A stretch of DNA of 64,000 bases from Desulfuromonadaceae bacterium (lineage in GTDB: Bacteria; Desulfobacterota; Desulfuromonadia; Geobacterales; Pseudopelobacteraceae): NCBI GenBank assembly GCA_028683855.1, contig JAQUHA010000013.1, positions 1 through 64,000 on the forward strand. The letters are read 5' to 3'. The notes under the pieces were generated by a model, which was not told where the DNA came from, did no database searches, and worked only from the letters and a program-made list of their open reading frames with translations. Every line of letters starts with the position of its first letter. The stretch's first letter is position 1. Position numbers and translations under genes: made by a program. Shown here piece by piece: positions 1-8,490 of this stretch.

Positions 1-99
1 CGGTTAGACCAACTGACACTTTTGGCCGAAGGATGACCACCAGCAGTGGTCAGATAATCTTTTAAACAAACCGCTTTGAGCGGGTCACGAATTTTAATG

Positions 100-118
100 C
101 CCCCACCTTTGGTGGGGG
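100..118 (-). terminator. Hairpin downstream of the RAYT gene
   Basis: An 8-bp perfect GC-rich stem (CCCCCACC / GGTGGGGG) with a TTT loop lies about 30 bp past the transposase stop codon. On the minus strand it is followed by CATTAAAATT rather than a clean U-tract. It could be a weak terminator or part of the terminal structure of the REP/RAYT element. Confidence 0.35.
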
Positions 119-148
119 ATGCTTACTATATAATGCCAATGCGTGCCC

Positions 149-700
149 CTACATCGTCGGCACAATGGTGAATTTATCCGGGTGCAATCTGTCCTCCACC
201 CAACGGAGCGGGTTGTCGGTGATGTATTCGGCAATGCGTTTATAATCCGCATCGTCCCGAATAACGTGTTCATAATAATTCCGTTGCCATACGGGACAAC
301 CGGGGGTGGCACGATGAATGTTGATGCGTTTGGTAACGGCAGATTTGAATGACCGTACAATCGTTGGCAACGATCCGATAACCGGTTTCCCGAATCGTTC
401 AATCGTTGGGGCACGGCTCGCCGTGCCCGTAACATTTAAATTCACAATCCCATGGAAATGATTCGGCATTACCACATATTCACCGATTACGATTTCCGAC
501 CGTAATTCACCGCTTTTGATCCATTCCGCCTCCACAATATGCCCCGCATGATTCAACATCATCACACCATCAACAATCTCGCCAAATTGACATTCACGTT
601 CATGTACGCATACCGTGACAAAATATGCTCCGGCTGCGGCATAATCGTATTCCGGCAACCGGACAGAACGGCGATGGTGGATGTCACTATTGTAGGTCAT
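149..700 (-). CDS. REP-associated tyrosine transposase (RAYT, IS200-like Y1 family)
   Basis: A 183-residue single-strand DNA transposase of the Y1_Tnp/TnpA_REP family, which nicks and joins REP hairpins. The HUH motif is visible as MPNHFHGIV in the middle, and the probable nucleophile tyrosine sits in WQRNYYEHVIRD near the C-terminus. The typical N-terminal entry DIHHRRSVRLPEYDY is present. I start at the ATG at 700 because the upstream TTG at 709 has no advantage. Palindromes sharing GTAGGGGC/GGGGCACGGC sequences lie just upstream (716-743) and inside the gene (409-428), as expected for RAYTs that mobilise REP sequences. It looks intact. Domestication versus activity cannot be told. Confidence 0.88.
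   Translation of the reverse strand: MTYNSDIHHRRSVRLPEYDYAAAGAYFVTVCVHERECQFGEIVDGVMMLNHAGHIVEAEWIKSGELRSEIVIGEYVVMPNHFHGIVNLNVTGTASRAPTIERFGKPVIGSLPTIVRSFKSAVTKRINIHRATPGCPVWQRNYYEHVIRDDADYKRIAEYITDNPLRWVEDRLHPDKFTIVPTM
409..428. repeat. REP-like inverted repeat inside the RAYT gene
   Basis: Two perfect 9-bp arms (GGGCACGGC and GCCGTGCCC) separated by TC. It has the same core as the 28-bp palindrome at 716-743, but here it is read as coding sequence. Confidence 0.55.
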
Positions 701-715
701 AATTTCCAATTCACA

Positions 716-743
716 GTAGGGGCACGGCGCGCCGTGCCCCTAC
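716..743. repeat. REP-type 28-bp perfect palindrome
   Basis: Fourteen bases (GTAGGGGCACGGCG) followed directly by their exact reverse complement, 16 bp upstream of the transposase start codon. A related half (GTGCCCCTAC) lies at 145-154, on the other side of the gene. The likely role is as a substrate of the adjacent RAYT. Confidence 0.7.
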
Positions 744-763
744 ACACCATGTTTTCCCCATCG

Positions 764-785
764 CCGGGGGGCTATCGCCCCCCGG
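764..785 (-). terminator. GC hairpin after the DUF1566 gene
   Basis: An 8-bp stem CCGGGGGG / CCCCCCGG with a 6-nt loop, located 31 bp beyond the stop of the minus-strand DUF1566 gene. There is no U-tract, so it could equally be another REP-family structure. Confidence 0.35.
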
Positions 786-816
786 TAATATACAAATAAT
801 CAAAGAACCAAATAAC

Positions 817-1443
817 CTACTGTCCACTCCGAACGGGCCAGACATAGTAGTTATATGACTTATAGTAGTTGCTCACGAGGCCATTGTTCATATTGACGAA
901 ACAGGCGAAGGTACTATCGTACGCGTCGCTGGTAGACGACCAATAGTAGTCAGACTGAACGCCGCTGAAAGGATGACCGGCAGGGAGTGCGGGGTTAGCT
1001 TGAGAGCGATCTACAAGGCTCTGCAGTTCCTTGCGGTTTGGCAACCGCCACTGTCCGGCTCTGCTGCTGTCGGTCAAGCCGCATGTGCCTGTTGCAAGAG
1101 CACTGCTCCAGGTTATGGCGTTATTCCACGTGAGGTAACCGCTGCTCTTTGCTATGCCACCTGCGGTATCGGTGCAATTTGCATTTTTAAGCCATATTAA
1201 CCCTGTCAGGTTATCGGTTACTGTACCGTTGCTGTTATCAGTAAATCGCGGATCGGGCCAGGCAACTCCGGCTTTTGTTTCGCCATCCTGACCTGTGTCA
1301 GTGCATGGTATGACCGTGCCTGCTGTATCGGTGCAGGCAGTTTGCCCGGTCTGAGGGAGCTGAACGGTTGAAGCGGCAAAGGCAGCTGAGAATGAGGAAT
1401 AGAAAATGGAGAGTGCAATAACAATTGAGAACATTTTTTTCAT
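817..1443 (-). CDS. Secreted DUF1566 (Lcl C-terminal domain) protein
   Basis: 208 residues with a clear signal peptide (MKKMFSIVIALSIFYSSFSA, cleavage probably after AFA). Next come a threonine-rich linker with two similar CTDT segments and the DUF1566/Lcl_C domain, recognised by PRFTDNSNGTVTDNLTGLIW, WRLPNRKELQSLVD, YYWSSTSD and the terminal VWPVRSGQ. The family is extracytoplasmic, often surface-associated, with no established enzymatic role. A GAGG Shine-Dalgarno lies 9 nt before the ATG. The gene stands alone between repeat-rich spacers. Many Geobacter-type genomes hold families of these proteins. Confidence 0.8.
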   Translation of the reverse strand: MKKMFSIVIALSIFYSSFSAAFAASTVQLPQTGQTACTDTAGTVIPCTDTGQDGETKAGVAWPDPRFTDNSNGTVTDNLTGLIWLKNANCTDTAGGIAKSSGYLTWNNAITWSSALATGTCGLTDSSRAGQWRLPNRKELQSLVDRSQANPALPAGHPFSGVQSDYYWSSTSDAYDSTFACFVNMNNGLVSNYYKSYNYYVWPVRSGQ

Positions 1444-1454
1444 GTTTATAACCT

Positions 1455-1535
1455 CGTAGGGGCGGGTTCTAAACCCGCCCTGGTTCTGTTTTTTGCCGAA
1501 TATTTGGATATTCGCGGCAGAATGCCGCTCCTACG
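1455..1535. repeat. Composite REP/BIME-like palindromic repeat
   Basis: Two hairpins occur in tandem: GGGCGGGTT/AACCCGCCC (1460-1480) and GCGGCA/TGCCGC (1514-1528). The whole is bracketed by CGTAGG (1455) and CCTACG (1530). The outer sequence shares GTAGGGGC with the palindrome beside the RAYT at 716. It lies in the promoter side of the DUF1566 gene. The rest of the 1444-1880 spacer shows no gene I can support. Confidence 0.55.
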
Positions 1536-1880
1536 CACAAAAACAAAAGTTATTGATTTTTTTTCACGCAAAGTAAACTGTAGTGCTGCTTTTGTCAAAG
1601 ATTTTAATAATTCTTTACCCCTTAAAACTGAAAAGCAAACTTGATTTTTTGGTGTTAACCGGGTCTTGACCAACCTGGAAATAATAGTTATAGAGCGATA
1701 CGATTGTATATAATCCTGCGCCATATACAAAAATGTGGAATTATATAACTAACCATTGGTGACGGAAGCGCACTTCTACGGGGGGCGTATATAAACACGC
1801 TTAGAATGAATTTGCGTTGGAGTTTTTACGTAAGGCGGATCATGACATTCGGTCCGCACGGTTATTGTTGCTGAAATTTT

Positions 1881-3506
1881 TCAATGAATACCATGCACCT
1901 TTGACAGGTAATAATCATAGTTGCCTTCATAAACCCGCATTTCACCATGATCAACTTCAAACACTCGATCTACAAGCAGGCGGAGAAAATGTCGATCGTG
2001 GCTTACGAGTATGATCGTTCCACCAAAGTTTTTGAGTGTCTCCAGAAGCATATCCCGTGATCGGATATCAAGATGGTTGGTTGGCTCGTCAAGGATCAGG
2101 AAGTTTACCGGACGGGCAAGAATTGTAGCTAGAACCACCCTGCTCTTCTCACCGCCGGATAGATTCTCAATTCGCTTATCGACGGCATCACCGGAAAAGA
2201 GGAACGCACCGAGCAGATTTCTTATCTGCCCTATCGTTGCGGTCGGCATACTATCCTGCAAAGTTTCAAATATTGTTTTCTTCGGTTCAAGCAGTTCCAT
2301 AGCGTGCTGGCTAAAGTAACCTATCTCGACATTTGCGCCTATAGTCATGCTCCCGGCGGTTGCTTCGGTCTGCCCCGCCATTATTTTGAGAAAAGTAGAT
2401 TTACCGGCGCCATTCACACCGACTACGGCAATTTTATTAAGGCGTTTAACCATTCCGGTTACGCCATGAAAAACAGGTTTTTCCGTACCGTCAGGGGTAA
2501 TCCATATTTTGCCAAGCCCTTCAAAGGCGGCAACGTCATCACCGCTGCGGGGCGGTTCGGCAAAATCAAAACGGACTGTGCGCTCTTCAGGCGGAATCTC
2601 GATCCGCTCAATCTTTTCAATCTTTTTAACACGCGACTGTACCTGTGCGGCATGAGATGCCCTCGCGGCAAAACGGGCGATGAATTCCTCTTCTTTGGCA
2701 AGCATATCCTGTTGACGCTTTTGTGATGCGATCAACTGTTCCAGTCTTATTTCACGCTCACGTTCGTAAAAATCATAATTGCCGCCATAAGTGGTTACCG
2801 TGGCATTTGCCACTTCAATTACTCTGGTAACAACCCTGTTCATAAAATCACGGTCATGGCTCGTCATAAGCAGAGAACCTTTAAACTCACTGGACAACCA
2901 CTCTTCCAGCCAGATGATTGATTCAACATCCAGATGGTTGGTCGGCTCGTCAAGCAGAAGCACATCAGGCTTGAGTGTGAGAATACTTGCGAGCGCAATA
3001 CGCATCTTCCACCCGCCGCTGAATGATTCAACGGGATGATTGTAACGGTCTGGACCTATCCCCAATCCGGTCAGTACTGCCTGGGCACGCGAATCGAGAT
3101 CATAACCTTCCATGTGTTCAAACTCTTCAACTGCCGTTCCATACCGCTCAAGCAGCGCCGCCATTTCATCATCTGACTGAGGTTCGCACATCGCCGCTTC
3201 CATCTCTTTCATTTCGGCTGCCAGACGGACTGTCGGTCCGCAGGTTGCCATAACCTCTTCAAGAGCGCTCCTGCCGGACATTTCGCCAACATCCTGAGAG
3301 AAGTAGCCTATTGTGGTTTTTTTGGGGAGGATAACTTCACCTGCATCCGGCTCTTCCTGACCGGCAATAATGCGGAATATTGTGGTTTTACCCGCTCCGT
3401 TAGGACCAACCAGACCGGTATGAGTTCCCGGAAGAATCTGACAGGAGGCGTCACGAAAAAGTATCTGCGAACCGTGTTGTTTTGATATGCCTGATAATTG
3501 GACCAT
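1881..3506 (-). CDS. ABC-F family ATP-binding protein (YheS/Uup-like)
   Basis: 541 residues, two ATP-binding cassettes and no membrane segment: an ABC-F protein, a class that acts on the ribosome (translation factor or antibiotic resistance). NBD1 has Walker A GPNGAGKTT at residues 34-42, signature FSGGWKMR and Walker B LLLDEPTNHLD. NBD2 has GVNGAGKST, LSGGEKSR and LILDEPTNHLD. The charged linker between the domains (about 250-310) fits the P-site tRNA interaction motif region. It is the third and last gene of a minus-strand run, 21 bp after the ParB-like gene. A GGGAG ribosome site precedes the ATG. Subfamily assignment is by general appearance only. Confidence 0.9.
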   Translation of the reverse strand: MVQLSGISKQHGSQILFRDASCQILPGTHTGLVGPNGAGKTTIFRIIAGQEEPDAGEVILPKKTTIGYFSQDVGEMSGRSALEEVMATCGPTVRLAAEMKEMEAAMCEPQSDDEMAALLERYGTAVEEFEHMEGYDLDSRAQAVLTGLGIGPDRYNHPVESFSGGWKMRIALASILTLKPDVLLLDEPTNHLDVESIIWLEEWLSSEFKGSLLMTSHDRDFMNRVVTRVIEVANATVTTYGGNYDFYEREREIRLEQLIASQKRQQDMLAKEEEFIARFAARASHAAQVQSRVKKIEKIERIEIPPEERTVRFDFAEPPRSGDDVAAFEGLGKIWITPDGTEKPVFHGVTGMVKRLNKIAVVGVNGAGKSTFLKIMAGQTEATAGSMTIGANVEIGYFSQHAMELLEPKKTIFETLQDSMPTATIGQIRNLLGAFLFSGDAVDKRIENLSGGEKSRVVLATILARPVNFLILDEPTNHLDIRSRDMLLETLKNFGGTIILVSHDRHFLRLLVDRVFEVDHGEMRVYEGNYDYYLSKVHGIH

Positions 3507-3527
3507 CTTCTGAAAACTCCCTGTTTT

Positions 3528-3962
3528 CTAAATCTCAACCAACCATACATAAGGAATCATGCCGTAGTTCCACGCCAGACAGAGCCGTCTGTAACCGGAG
3601 AAAAGAATAGCGTCTCCGTTGTGAACCAGAATAATTGGAGCCGGAAGATTAAGTTCTCCGGCAGCCTGCAGTGCATCTTCCATTTTTGAATAACTTTTCC
3701 TGTAACCACGCTTCGCTTTTGCAAGCCATGTCTGATACTCTTCATAACTGTGGTAAGAAAGGGCAACAGGAATTTCGCCGATTTTAGAGGAGCGGGGATA
3801 TTTACACAGAGTTCCACTCTTAAAACATGAAACAATCTGCTCCCAAGTGACAGAGTAATTCAGATACCACTCCTGCTTTGCAGGGTGATTGAAAAACTCC
3901 CACCGTTCATCTTCAATATCCGGCTTGAACCAGTTTATTACGAGGGTTGAATCCGATCTCAT
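3528..3962 (-). CDS. Small ParB-like nuclease-fold protein
   Basis: 144 residues. The C-terminal half (PAPIILVHNGDAILFSGYRRLCLAW) resembles the ParB/sulfiredoxin-like fold, where a GxRRLxAA segment follows two beta strands. The N-terminus (about 1-60, aromatic-rich) is not recognised. There is no DNA-binding helix-turn-helix, so it is not a partition protein. It sits between two ABC-F genes on the same strand with 21-26 bp spacers, so it is probably cotranscribed with them. A link to translation or antibiotic response is inference only. Confidence 0.6.
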   Translation of the reverse strand: MRSDSTLVINWFKPDIEDERWEFFNHPAKQEWYLNYSVTWEQIVSCFKSGTLCKYPRSSKIGEIPVALSYHSYEEYQTWLAKAKRGYRKSYSKMEDALQAAGELNLPAPIILVHNGDAILFSGYRRLCLAWNYGMIPYVWLVEI

Positions 3963-3988
3963 TTCAACACGTTAGATCAGATTATCAG

Positions 3989-5626
3989 CTACAGTGTAAG
4001 TTCTGCATGACCGTGATACAACTCATCACGCTCACGGTTTACGTCTTCACTCTCAAGGTACTCTTCAAAGCAGATCGTACGATCAATTATGCCGCCGGGG
4101 GTAAATTCGATTATCCTGTTTGCAACTGTGGATACAAATTCATGATCATGTGAGGCAAAGAGGATAACTTCGTTGTATGCTATCAAACCATCATTCAGTG
4201 CGGTGATAGATTCGAGATCGAGGTGATTGGTAGGCTCGTCAAGGATAATCACATTAGCGGCGGTAAGCATCATGCGCGACAGCATACACCTGACTTTTTC
4301 ACCACCGGAGAGAACTGTTGTCTTTTTCATCGCTTCTTCACCGGAAAAGAGCATTCTCCCTAGAAATCCGCGAGCAAAAGTTTCACCTTCAGTCGGCGGG
4401 GAGTACTGCCCCAACCAGTCGATCAGAGTCATCTCCTTTTCAAAATACTGGCTGTTCTCTTTTGGGAAATAGGCGCTTGTGATTGTAACACCCCAACGGA
4501 AACTGCCGGAGTCAGGCTGCATCTCCCCTGCAAGAATCTGGAATAGAGTTGTTCTGGCAAGTGAGTTCGCTCCGACAAAGGCGATTTTATCACCCTTGCG
4601 TACAATCAAATCAAGATTGTCGAGGACTTTCACACCGTCAATTTCCTTTTTCAGCCCCTTTATTTCCAGAATTATATCGCCGCATGGACGCTCCGGCTTG
4701 AAAACTACGTGCGGATACTTACGGGATGAAACCGGCATATCTTCTATGGTAAGTTTATCGAGAAGTTTTTTACGGGATGTCGCTTGCTTCGCCTTTGAGG
4801 CATTGGAGCTGAAACGCTGAATAAATGCTTTAAGTTCTTCAGCTTTTTCAGATACTTTGCGGTTTTCGTTCTGCTTCTGCTTTAAGTTCAGCTGAGCGGC
4901 ATGGTACCAGAAATCGTAGTTACCGACGTAAATCTGGATACGCCCGAAGTCGATATCAGCGGTGTGTGTGCAGACCTGATTCAGAAAGTGACGGTCATGG
5001 GAAACTACTATAACTGTATTGGGAAAGCGGAAGAGAAACTCTTCCAGCCAGTTGATTGATTTCAGGTCGAGATTGTTGGTAGGTTCGTCAAGCAGTAGTA
5101 CATCGGGGCTGCCGAATAGTGCCTGCGCCAGCAGTACGCGTACTTTATCGCCTGCTTCCAGCTCTTTCATCTGTTTAGTGCGGAGTTCTTCGGGAATTCC
5201 AAGTCCGTTTAGCAGTACAGCTGCTTCCGATTCCGCTTCATAGCCGTTCATCTCCGCAAAATCGCCTTCAAGTTCGGCTGATCTTACGCCATCTTCTTCG
5301 GTGAACTCTGCTTTAGCGTAAATTGCCTCACGCTCTACCATAACATCGTACAACCGTTTATATCCCATTATGACGGTATTGAAGACAGTCTCTTCGTCAA
5401 ACGCAAACTGATCCTGACGAAGAACGGCAATCCGCTCTCTGGCTCCGACAACTATTTCGCCTTTATCAGCTTCAATCTCACCGGCAAGAATTTTGAGAAA
5501 GGTGGATTTACCGGCACCGTTAGCGCCTATAAGACCATAACAGTTGCCCGGTGTGAACTTTATGTTTACATCTTTAAAAAGGACCCGTTTTCCATAGGAA
5601 AGGGTTATGTTTGATGCTGCAATCAT
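3989..5626 (-). CDS. ABC-F family ATP-binding protein (YbiT/YkpA-like) with degenerate second Walker A
   Basis: 545 residues, two nucleotide-binding domains. NBD1 has GANGAGKST (residues 34-42), a non-classical signature ELEAGDKVR (155-163) as in YbiT-type proteins, and LLLDEPTNNLD. NBD2 has LSGGEKVR (439-446) and IILDEPTNHLD. Its P-loop, however, reads GANSLARTT (352-360), without the invariant Gly and Lys, so the second site may hydrolyse ATP poorly. The linker 240-300 is rich in Lys/Gln and coiled. First gene of the three-gene minus-strand run. Transcription starts opposite the hpnN-like gene and passes an intrinsic-terminator hairpin at 5652-5683 before the ATG. Confidence 0.88.
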   Translation of the reverse strand: MIAASNITLSYGKRVLFKDVNIKFTPGNCYGLIGANGAGKSTFLKILAGEIEADKGEIVVGARERIAVLRQDQFAFDEETVFNTVIMGYKRLYDVMVEREAIYAKAEFTEEDGVRSAELEGDFAEMNGYEAESEAAVLLNGLGIPEELRTKQMKELEAGDKVRVLLAQALFGSPDVLLLDEPTNNLDLKSINWLEEFLFRFPNTVIVVSHDRHFLNQVCTHTADIDFGRIQIYVGNYDFWYHAAQLNLKQKQNENRKVSEKAEELKAFIQRFSSNASKAKQATSRKKLLDKLTIEDMPVSSRKYPHVVFKPERPCGDIILEIKGLKKEIDGVKVLDNLDLIVRKGDKIAFVGANSLARTTLFQILAGEMQPDSGSFRWGVTITSAYFPKENSQYFEKEMTLIDWLGQYSPPTEGETFARGFLGRMLFSGEEAMKKTTVLSGGEKVRCMLSRMMLTAANVIILDEPTNHLDLESITALNDGLIAYNEVILFASHDHEFVSTVANRIIEFTPGGIIDRTICFEEYLESEDVNRERDELYHGHAELTL

Positions 5627-5651
5627 TTCTTGATACTCCCCGATTTGAAAT

Positions 5652-5683
5652 AAAAAACCACGGGCTTAGTGAGCTCCGTGGTT
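5652..5683 (-). terminator. Intrinsic terminator in the ABC-F leader (candidate attenuator)
   Basis: On the minus strand an 8-bp stem AACCACGG/CCGTGGTT extends, past one bulged base, by 3 further pairs. It closes a 5-nt loop and is followed directly by TTTTTTA. It lies 25 nt upstream of the ABC-F ATG and there is no other gene upstream on this strand (the neighbour is divergent). It can therefore only terminate the ABC-F transcript itself. Attenuation is a known mode of control for resistance-type ABC-F genes. Confidence 0.65.
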
Positions 5684-5698
5684 CACGAACGGCGGCAC

Positions 5699-5726
5699 GT
5701 TATCACATATTTTACTTTCAAGGCAA
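5699..5726 (-). promoter_or_regulatory. Putative sigma70 promoter for the ABC-F run
   Basis: On the minus strand there is a -35-like TTGCCT (5726-5721), a 16-bp spacer and a -10-like GATAAC (5704-5699) preceded by TG (extended -10). The leader would be about 65 nt and consist mostly of the terminator hairpin. Confidence 0.35.
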
Positions 5727-5758
5727 TAGAATTTAACCTCGAACACTCACCAGTCGGA

Positions 5759-5788
5759 TTGACTTTTAAGTTGTTCCGGTGCTATTCA
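5759..5788 (+). promoter_or_regulatory. Putative promoter of the HpnN-like gene
   Basis: TTGACT (5759-5764), an 18-bp spacer and TATTCA (5783-5788), about 29 bp before the GTG start codon. Weak -10. Confidence 0.3.
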
Positions 5789-5816
5789 ATTCAGGCTTTT
5801 AACATAAGGAGTTGCC

Positions 5817-8474
5817 GTGTCTAAGCCGCATAACCGCCTGTTCGGTTTTATATCTCAATATCCACGCATGATTGTCTTTATCGCAATCTTATTTTCAGCT
5901 ATCTCTCTCATTTACACAGTAAAGAATATGCAATTTCTGACTGGCAGAGATGATCTGATGCCGAAGAACGCCTCTTTTCAGAAGGATTATCGTGCCTACC
6001 GCGCCGAGTTTGGTGATCAGGAGGAGATAGTTGCGGTCATTGAATCTGATGATGCAGTAAAAACATCCCGCGCTGCAGATGCGCTATACAAATCTTTGCA
6101 GATGAAAAAAAACGTCTTTAGAGAGGTTTTCTACCCAGGCGGTCTACCTTTTTTCCGTAAAAACGGACTTCTCTTCATGCCGCTGGATGAGATTAAAAAC
6201 CTGCGGCAGACTTTAAGTATGGCTGCGCCCGTCTTGAAAGATCTTGCGGCAGCACCATCAATTCAAACTCTTTTCACGAGCCTGACCAGTCAGATAGATG
6301 CTTATCTTGAATCAAGAGACCCAGCTGCATTTGCAAGCCTGACTTTTATGCTCTCAACCCTGGATAGAGGTTTTAACAGTTTTGACGGTAAAGGTGGGGG
6401 CGTATCAATTGACTCCTTCCTTAAAGGCTCCGGTAAAGAACCTTCAATGCTTGAGAGTTCCGGTAAACAGCAGGTAATTACGCTGCTGCCGGTTAAAGTG
6501 GAGGGGAGTTTTGTCGCTTCTGAAAATTCTATTATAACCGCACGGGCAGCTCTGAATGAGATTCTCGCCAAGCCGGAGTTCAAAGGAGTTACAGGTGGAC
6601 TGACCGGCGTGCCTGTACTGGAATATGAAGAGATGAAGACGAGTCAGAGCGACCTGACTATAGCAACAGTACTCTCACTCTCGCTAACAGTAATACTTCT
6701 GCTGGCTGCTTTTCGCGGTACTCTTAACGTAATTGCAGCAATGGTTTCACTGGTTGTCGGAATCTGCCTCTCCTTCGGTTTTGCGACTGTAACTATCGGT
6801 CACCTGAATATACTTTCAATGGTCTTTGCAATTATGCTTATAGGTCTTGGAATCGAATACGGAATCCAGTTTGTACTCCGCTATCAGGAGGAGCTGAAAA
6901 CCGGCTCACCCCATCGGGATGCTATCCGGATTTCGATCTCCGGAAACTTGCGTTCAGTAATTATGGCTGCGTCAACAACTTCACTCGCCTTTCTCACTTT
7001 TGTTCTGACAGATTTCAAAGGGATTGCCGAACTGGGCATAATTGCAGCTGGCGGTATTTTTATCTGTGTAATTACAACTTTTACACTGCTTCCATCGATG
7101 CTGCTGCTTCTTCAGCGTTTCAGAAAAAGCTCCATCAGCTCTCCTGCCAGTCAAGCCGGAGTGATTAATGGTTCCCCGCTTTTTAAAAGTATTCATGCTA
7201 ACCCACGAAGCGTAATAGCCGTAACCGTAATTTTATCAACTGCCTGTTTATACCCAACCCTGACCATGCGTTTTGACTACAATTTGATGAATCTCCAGGC
7301 GAAGGGACTTGAATCTGTAGAGTATGCCTACAAACTGATGCGGAGCAGGGAAAACGCCGGCTACTTTGCAGTTGCAACTGCCAGAGACAGAGATGATCTG
7401 GCAAATTTAAGCAGAAGAGTTGAAGAACTTCCGGCGGTTGACCACGTCACAAGCCTGCTCTCATTCTCACCGGAGCAACAGAAAGAGAAACTTTCAGAAT
7501 TGGCACTCCTCAAAAGGATAATGGAAAACATCAATCCTGTTGAATATGAAGAAAATATTCAGGTTATGACGCTGCCTGCTGTTTTCGAGAACTTTCATAA
7601 CAGAGTAGTTAAACTGAAGGAGTTGCTGATTACGGAAAATTCACCTGAAGCTGAACAAATATCATCTTTCAACCTGACTCTGGACAGGTTTTTTAAAAAT
7701 CTGGAAAGAGAGAAAGATCGAAACGCCCTGGGAATGTTGAGAGAGTTTCAGAACAAAATGTTTGCAGAACTGCCTGAGAAGCTGAAGCTGTTGAAGGGGA
7801 GTTTTGGAGGGGGGTATATTTCTGATAATGACATTCCTGATGAGCTGACTAAACGCTTTATTGGTAAAAGCGGAAAGCTTCTGCTGCAGATTGCCCCAAA
7901 AAGGGAAATTTTTGAAATAGAGCCGCTGCGCGATTTTGTAACTCAGGTAAAATCAGTCGTTCCTGACGCAACAGGCGAACCTGTAATGGTTTATGAGTCA
8001 CTCTCCATCCTGAGAAACGCCTATCTTAAAGCTTTCATCTATGCCTTTGCCGGAATTGCGGCTCTACTCCTCATAAATTTCAGGAGCATAAGATACGCTC
8101 TGCTTGGAACAGTTCCGCTGGCTGCGGGTCTTCTGTTTATGATCGGCGGTATGCGACTGATCGGAGTGAGTTTCAACTCTGCAAACATCATTGTACTGCC
8201 GCTTATTCTAGGAGTCGGGATCGATTCAGCCATTTATATACTGAATCGCTACCGAAACGGGTGTGAAACTCCGGCAGAGGTTGTTGCCAGCAGTTCAGGC
8301 GTCGGTGTGTTCTTAAATGCAGTCACGATACTGTTCAGTTTTGGAGCGCTTATGGTGGCGCATCACAGGGGGGTATTCGGCATAGGTGCGGTCATGTCAC
8401 TCGGAATGATCGCGAGTGTGGCAGCCTTCCTCATATTTCTGCCTGCCCTTCTAAGCTTGTGGGGGAAACGCTGA
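5817..8474 (+). CDS. hpnN: MMPL/RND family exporter, HpnN-like (hopanoid transporter)
   Basis: 885 residues, RND superfamily with the MMPL architecture. TM1 is at about 17-38, followed by a large periplasmic loop rich in helices. A block of five or six TM segments (about 280-430) contains GLGIEYGIQFVLRY, and this whole arrangement is duplicated in the C-terminal half (GVGIDSAIYILNRYR). The length and N-terminus fit HpnN, which moves hopanoids to the outer membrane in bacteria that make them. Other MMPL exporters cannot be excluded because no other hopanoid gene is in the window. The GTG start is chosen because AAGGAG lies 7 nt upstream. It is convergent with the next gene, with stop codons 3 bp apart. 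Confidence 0.75.
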   Translation: MSKPHNRLFGFISQYPRMIVFIAILFSAISLIYTVKNMQFLTGRDDLMPKNASFQKDYRAYRAEFGDQEEIVAVIESDDAVKTSRAADALYKSLQMKKNVFREVFYPGGLPFFRKNGLLFMPLDEIKNLRQTLSMAAPVLKDLAAAPSIQTLFTSLTSQIDAYLESRDPAAFASLTFMLSTLDRGFNSFDGKGGGVSIDSFLKGSGKEPSMLESSGKQQVITLLPVKVEGSFVASENSIITARAALNEILAKPEFKGVTGGLTGVPVLEYEEMKTSQSDLTIATVLSLSLTVILLLAAFRGTLNVIAAMVSLVVGICLSFGFATVTIGHLNILSMVFAIMLIGLGIEYGIQFVLRYQEELKTGSPHRDAIRISISGNLRSVIMAASTTSLAFLTFVLTDFKGIAELGIIAAGGIFICVITTFTLLPSMLLLLQRFRKSSISSPASQAGVINGSPLFKSIHANPRSVIAVTVILSTACLYPTLTMRFDYNLMNLQAKGLESVEYAYKLMRSRENAGYFAVATARDRDDLANLSRRVEELPAVDHVTSLLSFSPEQQKEKLSELALLKRIMENINPVEYEENIQVMTLPAVFENFHNRVVKLKELLITENSPEAEQISSFNLTLDRFFKNLEREKDRNALGMLREFQNKMFAELPEKLKLLKGSFGGGYISDNDIPDELTKRFIGKSGKLLLQIAPKREIFEIEPLRDFVTQVKSVVPDATGEPVMVYESLSILRNAYLKAFIYAFAGIAALLLINFRSIRYALLGTVPLAAGLLFMIGGMRLIGVSFNSANIIVLPLILGVGIDSAIYILNRYRNGCETPAEVVASSSGVGVFLNAVTILFSFGALMVAHHRGVFGIGAVMSLGMIASVAAFLIFLPALLSLWGKR

Positions 8475-8490
8475 AAATCAGTTTTTCAGC
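8470..8490. terminator. Possible shared terminator between convergent genes
   Basis: GCTGAAAA (8470-8477) pairs with TTTTCAGC (8483-8490) around a 5-nt loop. The structure covers the stop codons of both converging genes. A/T-rich arms give weak U-tracts in both directions. Confidence 0.35.

Noticed and set aside
1-66. Possible end of a plus-strand gene (RLDQLTLLAEG before a stop at 34-36) or a tRNA-like piece (minus-strand CAGTTGGTCTAA).
   Set aside because: Too short to choose between several readings; no cloverleaf can be formed and no start is visible.
5666-5698. Ten-codon leader peptide from a GTG (MPPFVNHGAH) reaching into the ABC-F terminator hairpin.
   Set aside because: No ribosome site, and the best promoter would start transcription downstream of the GTG.
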